Source: Sabellastarte sp. h YS-2021 (Eukaryota > Annelida > Polychaeta > Sabellida > Sabellidae). From it: a stretch of DNA of 64,000 nt. Where the stretch lies: the NCBI GenBank assembly GCA_964017235.1, contig OZ024927.1, positions 52,519,293 through 52,583,292 on the forward strand. Direction: 5' to 3'. The notes below the pieces were generated by a model. It was not told the origin of the DNA and searched no databases. It saw only the letters and a list, made by a program, of their open reading frames with translations. The position numbers and the translations under genes were made by a program. Below, in pieces: positions 58,401-64,000 of the stretch (position 1 is its first letter; every line of letters begins with the position of its first letter).

Positions 58401-59199
58401 AAACTGAGAACTTTGTTACTGGAATATCAAGATACTTTCTCTAAAGGAAGCCATGATTTGGGATGTTTTTCAGAAATCAACCACACCATAAACACAGGTG
58501 ACGAGCGTCCCGTGAAGGAGGTTATGCATCGAACCCCTTTAGGTTTTGAGAAGGAAAGGGAAGAAAACTTGAAGTTGATGTTAGACACAGGAATTATAAT
58601 GGAATCATCCTCAGATTGGGCTTTAGCACCTGTTTTGGTCAGGATAAAAGATGGAACTCTCAGTTATTGTGTCGATTTCAGGAAATTGAATGACAGAGCC
58701 GTAAAGGATCTGTTTCCATTACCTTCCATTTCTCAGTGCATTGTTCAGCTTTCTGGAAACAAGTATTTCTCAACCTTGGACATGACCAGTGGTTATTGGC
58801 AAATTGAAATTGATGAGAAAGACAGGCATAAAACTGCATTTATAACCAAACATGGTTTATTTGAACATAAATGGATGGCTTTTGGATTATGCAATGCACC
58901 AGCTACATTTCAGCGTGTAATACAATTTGTGTTACGTGGGTTAACTTGGGATAAGTTACTAGCATTTTTAGATGATGTCATAATCTTAGGAAAAGACTTT
59001 GAAGATCATCTGTCAAATTTGAGAACCACATTTGCTAGGTTCAAAAAATATAACCTGAAGCTCAAACCCAAGATGTGTAGTTTATTTCATACCAAGACTT
59101 TATTCCTTGGAAGAATAGTCAGTGAAGAAGGTGTGTCCAGTAATCCAGAGAATGTGGAGAAAGTAACCAAGTGGCCAGTTCCAAAATCTGTGAAAGATG

Positions 59200-59214
59200 C
59201 TGAAAAGTTTCTCA
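59200..59214 (+). repeat. Target-site duplication of the SINE, left copy
   Basis: CTGAAAAGTTTCTCA, identical to 59364-59378. Confidence 0.95.
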
Positions 59215-59363
59215 AAGGTCAAAGTTGGGGTTTTACGTCCCGTTCAACAGCCAGGGTCATATTGGGACAGGTCCTCAGAATTGCCACTTGTTGGACTCGA
59301 ACCCACAGAGGTGACAGCCTATGATTAGATGCCAAACTTGCTAACCACTAGGCCACTGAGGAC
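59215..59363 (-). mobile_element. tRNA-derived SINE, second family, inserted in Gypsy pol
   Basis: Minus-strand head with A-box TGGCCTAGTGG and B-box GGGTTCGAGTCC, body with CAATATGACCCTGGCTG and 3' GGGACGTAAAACCCC. It matches the copy at 38570-38710. Perfect 15-bp duplications flank it (59200-59214 and 59364-59378), so both ends are exact. Confidence 0.95.
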
Positions 59364-59378
59364 CTGAAAAGTTTCTCA
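59364..59378 (+). repeat. Target-site duplication of the SINE, right copy
   Basis: Identical to 59200-59214. The two halves of the RT frame meet here. Confidence 0.95.
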
Positions 59379-59749
59379 GATTTATCAATTATCAGAAAGC
59401 ATATTAATAATTATGCCAAATTAACGTCTGTGCTTTATAAACTGACAGGAAGTTGAGCAACATTTACCTGGGAATCCAGACATCAAGTTGCGTTTTTAGA
59501 CTTTGAAACAGAAGATGGTCACAGCTCCTATCCTTAGTTATCCTAAAGCTTCTGATATGTTTGTGTTAGACACTGATGCCTCAAATCATGCCATTAGAGC
59601 CGTCCTATCTCAAGTACAGGATGATGTTGAGTGAGTTGTGTGCTATGGAAGTTATGTTCTTACACCTGAACAGAGACAGTATTGTGTTATTCGAAAGGAA
59701 CTCTTAGCAGTTGTAAGGTTCAATGGTCAAGGTTTGAGGAGGATGTAGA

Positions 59750-61240
59750 CTATGTCGTACCACTTGCTGTGAAGAAAGTAACCGAATCCAGTTCCAATAA
59801 TATATGGTTAGAAGGCTACTCCAAAAAGCAGTTGCATCAAGCACAGCATTCAGATGGATGTCTACAGAAAATTATCAATTGGATTACTATAGAAGTCGAG
59901 CCAGAAGAAAAAGAACTTGCATTGAGTAGTCAAACTGTGAAGTATTATTATTTACACAGAAGCCAATTGGTATATAAAAATGAACTTTTGTATTACAGAT
60001 GGAGTGATGATCTTGGTGATAAACTGTTGTTTGTAGTGCCAGAAAGTCTCAAAGAGGAAGTTATGTCCATGAACCACGATCTTCCTTTAACGGGACATAT
60101 GGAGATTGCAAAAACTGTAGCACGTATCTAGAAATCTTTTGTTTGGTATGGATTGTCAAGGGATGTTGAACTTTTTGTTAAATCTTGCAGCACCTGCAAC
60201 AAGAACAAAAGGGCGACTGTGAAGCCAAAAGCACCTTTAGGACAATATCATGTAGGATCACCATTAGAAAGAGTTCACATTGACATATTTGGTCCATTTA
60301 CTCCTAGTACCAGGGGTAACCAATACGTGCTTATGATAGTTGACCAGTTCACCAAGTGGCTAGAATGTTTTCCTTTACCATTCCAAAATGCTGAGGAAGT
60401 AGCGAAATGTATGGTTGATGGATTTATTTCAAGATTTGGATGTCCTATAGAGATATATACAGACCATGGCAAAAACTGAGGGTTGAGCGATACAACAGAA
60501 CTTTATTACAACTAATCAGATGTTTTTTTTGTAAGGGAACCAGCCAAACTGGGATGAACATTTGCAGCAGTTGGCTGGAGCTATTCGCTCAACGGTGAAC
60601 AGGAACACTGGTTTTACACCAAATTTGATGATGCTAGGTCACGAGATTACTTTACCCATTGATCTGATGACTGGAACTATTGAGACATCTAATCTCTCAA
60701 TTTCTGAATATGTTGTCAGATTAAAGAACATTTTGCAACAAGTTCATCAATTGGCCAGAGATAATCTGTCATCTTCCCAATTACGACAGAAGAAAGATTA
60801 TGATCTCAGATTGAAGGTGAAAACATATGAAGTGGGTGATCTAGTTTACAAGCTGGATTCTGCTAAGAAGGTTGGTCAAAGTCCTAAGCTGCAGCAAGTG
60901 TGGAAGGGTCCATTCTTAGCTACAAAGGTTTTATCTCCCGTATTGCTTAGGGTATGTGATAGAAATAAAAGTTATTTTTTACACCATGACAGGTTGAAGC
61001 CATGTAAAGACAGGGACATACCTTTGTGGCTGAGACAAAAGGGAAGTCGACTCTTGGACCAAGGTGATCCAGAAGGCACTGCTGTATTGGGTGAGACAAA
61101 TCCAGAATCTGATTACATTATATTTAGATCAATTATTTGGTCATGAAAATAATAATTTGTCTAACCAGATGTTCTTCCTGCTACCAGATCAGGCCGTGAG
61201 AGGAAGAGACCCAGACATCTAGCTGATTATTCTATTTAAG
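59750..61240 (+). pseudogene. int: Gypsy integrase, catalytic core partly deleted
   Basis: The N-terminal HHCC zinc motif is visible as NHDLPLTGHMEIAKT plus SCSTCNKNK, split by a TAG near 60130. The core begins ERVHIDIFGPFTPSTRGNQY (first Asp) and IEIYTDHGKN (second Asp), then stops at 60479. The next frame (60562) resumes at LAGAIRSTVNRNTGFTPNLM, so the stretch that should hold the catalytic Glu is missing or scrambled. The C-terminus KVKTYEVGDLVYKLDSAKKV followed by KLQQVWKGPFLA is well kept, ending in RSGRERKRPRHLADYS near 61240. Confidence 0.85.
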
Positions 61241-61319
61241 ATGTTTGCATGCATGAATCAAATGAAGGGTATTATTCATAAATATGTTCTCGAATTAAAA
61301 GATTGTGTCGTTATTTCAG
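61241..61319 (+). other. Short spacer with a candidate splice acceptor
   Basis: GTCGTTATTTCAG ends at 61319, directly before the ATG of the TatD-like gene. An intron may end here, with the Gypsy element lying in that intron or just upstream of the gene. Confidence 0.45.
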
Positions 61320-64000
61320 ATGCCATATGACAGATCTGCCTATGTGAGGGGCATACATAGAGGAGGGGGACAGCGTCGCACCAATTTTGATCGCCCTCAC
61401 ACTGACAGTCCACATCACAGGGATGATGATGGATACTATGAAAGGCCTCGATGTCGCAGAAATGATGACAGAGAGCGTGACAGACCATGGGGAACCAGAC
61501 ATGAATCCAGGAATCAGGGTTCCAGTGGTAGGTGGCAAGGAAATCGCACCAGGCAGAGTCCACCACACACCGGACATACTTCAGGATCTCCGGTAAGGCC
61601 AAGTGTGCCTGACTATTCCTCGCAGGTGCCACAGCCACCTCAGCGACCACGTACAACATCTACAACTGAAGATGAACAAGTAGTGTCGATATTGGTGCAA
61701 ATGTACCCCATGCTACAACCGGATCAGGTTCGTGAACGTGTCTTCAAGTCACCTAACAGAAGAGAACCCTTTGATCAGCCACTGTTGTTAGAAAGGTGTC
61801 TTAGGGACATAAGAAATCTCTTCCCGATGAATCCTGGCGATGAGTTTGAATCTCAGACACCAAGCTCTAGCTCTGTAGCGACCAGTTACACGAGTAATGG
61901 AGAGGAAGCTGAACTGAGAGGCACAAACAGACCTGCTCAAACCAGGGCAGCATCACCTCCCAGGCCCCAGGAACATCACAAGAAGGATCAATATACCTGA
62001 CAGACGGTCAGGTCAAAGAAAAGATCAAATAAATGGAAACAGGCGCCAAAACATCAACAGTACTCAAAACCACCGAGTAGACAGTCTCATAAACATGAAA
62101 AGGACTCGAGTAAATCAAATGTTCAGAAAGACGAAGTTAAAAGGGCTCAAAAGAGGCCAAATCCGTCTGAAACACCAAAGCCTGCACCAAAAAGGAAGCG
62201 TTGTCCGCAATGTCCTATCAAATCATGCAGAGAAGAACAATCGCATATGAGACGCCATGTCATACAAGAACATTTGCCAGCAGCATTTGCAGGCACAGGC
62301 ATGAAATTAGCACAAAGAATGGCCTCATTAGAACAATTTATTCAAGTTGCGAGGGATCAACTTAAGTGCCGTGCTAATGGAGAACTAATGAACAAGGTTC
62401 TAAAGGATCACATATACACAGATACCAGGGGAATGACGATTCATGAATCTGAGGAGGATCGCAAGATGATGCAGGATTTCCATCCGTGGAGACACCCTGA
62501 ATCAGTTGGAAAGACACCAAACATCGATCCACCTAATCTCATTGAGTCCTTACTTCATTGGAGGATCGCCGCTTGCCTCATCGATGTCATAGGTGAGGAA
62601 CATTTTGAAGCTGCAAGGCCAACTCTACAAGTCAGCATATAGACTGAACAAACATCCGAGACAACAACAGGAGATGTAGTTGAAGAGCCAGAGAATACTT
62701 CTAAAGTCTGTAGAAAAGTGACACAAAAAGAGGACTCTAGCAGTAAGGAGGCAGAAAAAGTGATAGTTGTACCAGATGATGACACTCTATTGGCTTCAAT
62801 AGATAAAAGTTTGGCTACAACATCAACCTTAGAAGCAGGACCTTCTAGTGTTGCTGGTGAAGAACCAATGGACACTGATGAAGTCGTCACAAAATCATCA
62901 GCAAAATCACCAAGTAGTCCCAGTAAAGAGGGAATTGCAACCATTGATGTTGCTTCAATGTCATCTTCATCAAAGCCTTCCAGTGAGCCCAGTCGAAAAA
63001 CATCAGACACTGGTGACAGTACAGTGGAAGGAAAGAAAAAAATGGACTTTAAAGCAGCCATATTACGGGCTCGCAAAATACATGAGGAGATGAACCAAAA
63101 CAGGATTGTTGTCGCGTATCATGAAAGGGAAGCAGACCGCAGAGCAGATAAGTTAGCTTACTTGAGGTCTCACCAAAAGATATCATTTGTGGACACACAT
63201 TTTCATATGGATAGGCTGCAGAGGAAAACAGGGCTTGATCGTTTGGATCCCATCATGATACGTGGCCCTATGCCTCATATACCCTATCAGCTGGAAGCCG
63301 CCATCGCTGTATTCTGTGATGAGGTTCCAACCTGGGACAAATTACGCATGTTGAAACGGGATCATCGTCTCAGTTTTGCCTTTGGCGTACATCCGAAACA
63401 CGCGAAGTATGTCAATCAACACCGTGTGGGGGCAATCAAGGACAAAATACTAAAAGAAGCCAGATGCGTAGCAATTGGAGAAATTGGTATTGAACGTACT
63501 TCCGGCCACAGCACCCTCATAGAGTATCAAACCAAACTTCTAGCGGATATTCTCTCGTTTTACGTAGAGTCAAAACTGTGGTCAAAAGTTCTGGTTATCC
63601 ATTGTAGGGATTATAACAACTCTCCTGATGCCAGTGACCTGTGTTTAAAGACAATTGAAAACAAGTTGCGTGGTTGTGACCTGAAAAGATGTAAAATACA
63701 CAGGCATTGCTTCAATGGGCCAGTGAAAGAGATGGAAAAATGGCAACAGAGTTTCCCAAGCATAATGTTCGGCTTTACTGCCTTAATCCTCAGGCCGGAA
63801 TGTCATCGCGAGATCAGTGATGTCATCAGGAAACTGCCATTGGAGAGAATTCTGTTGGAAACAGACGCACCACCCCTAACATCACCAGAGCATGCTATCT
63901 GTGACTTTAACACACCATATGGCATTCTGTGTGTTGCTCAACGAATCGCCAACTTGAAGGGTCTGCAGGTGGAAGATGTCATCAAGACCACCTCGGACAA
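61320..64000 (+). pseudogene. TATDN2-like TatD-family metal-dependent nuclease, two in-frame stops, right end off window
   Basis: One reading frame runs from the ATG at 61320 to the window edge, broken only by TGA at 61998-62000 and TAG at 62640-62642. Order of parts: an Arg/Gly/Asp-rich low-complexity N-terminus (to about 61640); a helical, CUE-like stretch (VVSILVQMYPML...RCLRDI, tentative); a basic linker; a C2H2-like finger (CPQC...HMRRHVIQEH); an unassigned helical domain; a Ser/Thr-rich linker; then the TatD domain from about 63183. Metal-site motifs are all present: DTHFH, GVHPKH, AIGEIGIE, VIHCRD, HCFNG and LETDAPPL. TatD enzymes are DNA exo/endonucleases. The downstream part has no lesion, so the stops may be young mutations, assembly errors or readthrough sites. 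The C-terminus is missing. Confidence 0.8.

Larger units (their letters stand above)
58413..59740 (+). pseudogene. pol: Gypsy reverse transcriptase and RNase H remnant, split by a SINE
   Basis: The frame 58413-59199 holds typical Ty3/Gypsy RT motifs: LDTGIIMESSSDWALAPVLV, YCVDFRKLNDRAVKD, FSTLDMTSGYWQIEI, KTAFITKHGLFEHKWMAFGL, CNAPATFQRV and catalytic FLDD (58965-58976). A SINE interrupts it at 59215-59363. Beyond it, in broken frames, come FLRFINYQKAYINNYAKLTS and an RNase H remnant with LDTDASNHAI and EQRQYCVIRKELLAVV near 59560-59715. The RNase H then breaks off abruptly, so its C-terminal half is deleted. Confidence 0.85.
52513..61240 (+). mobile_element. Decayed Ty3/Gypsy LTR retrotransposon with two nested insertions
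   Basis: Gag with a CCHC knuckle, aspartic protease, reverse transcriptase, RNase H remnant and integrase occur in the Ty3/Gypsy order on the plus strand. The coding part spans about 8.7 kb only because a 2.9-kb LINE sits in gag and a 149-bp SINE sits in pol. Many stops and small deletions show the element is dead. The frame at the end (RSGRERKRPRHLADYS) stops near 61240. LTRs were not identified. Confidence 0.85.

Noticed and set aside
61276-61659. Minus-strand open frame opposite the TatD N-terminus
   Set aside because: Shadow of the plus-strand low-complexity coding region.

Overview
The window is eukaryotic, AT-rich, gene-poor DNA dominated by transposable elements. The mix is a DIRS-type tyrosine-recombinase retrotransposon, L2/CR1-like and L1/Tx1-like LINEs, a Ty3/Gypsy element, tRNA-headed and 5S-headed SINEs, PIF/Harbinger-like DNA elements and many MITEs, plus a TATDN2-like TatD gene. 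This fits a marine invertebrate, most plausibly a lophotrochozoan such as a mollusc, but that is an inference from family content and not from a diagnostic host gene. No prokaryotic features and no functional tRNA or rRNA gene were seen.

Layout. 1-4915: DIRS-like element with Gag, RT-RNase H and tyrosine recombinase, carrying few lesions (one in-frame stop in pol, one frameshift in the recombinase). Two -1 slippery heptamers with a stem-loop sit at the Gag/Pol overlap, and a donor/acceptor pair would splice the pol N-terminus in frame to the recombinase. 7.8-9.6 kb: arrays of a GACAGGCC-type motif in an almost exact 21-bp register, a TATA box, and a broken MADF/Myb-like gene. 9.6-36 kb: intergenic DNA with an ~81-bp tandem repeat, a 5S-derived SINE, at least five MITE-like elements and several tRNA-SINEs. 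36.1-38.5 kb: two L2/CR1-like LINE 3' ends meeting tail to tail. 39.8-40.3 kb: a 46-bp minisatellite. 43.63-46.15 kb: a PIF/Harbinger-like element with TIRs and a TAA target duplication. It has a second, homologous MADF-like gene flanked by mirror-image arrays of GGAY/RTCC spaced by about 10.4 bp. 48.9-49.6 kb: a MITE. 49.9-51.3 kb: a decayed L2/CR1-like LINE. 52.5-61.2 kb: a decayed Ty3/Gypsy element interrupted by a 5'-truncated L1/Tx1-like LINE (minus strand) and by a SINE, each with a 15-bp target duplication. 61.32-64.0 kb: a TATDN2-like gene, one reading frame with two in-frame stops, running off the right edge with all visible TatD metal-site motifs intact.

The most unusual content is the pair of related transposon-like units at 8 kb and 44 kb. 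Both carry the same two-domain DNA-binding-type gene, neither shows a transposase, and each has its own short motif repeated in phase with the DNA helix (about two turns in one, one turn in the other). I infer that the encoded protein binds its own array, which has not been tested.
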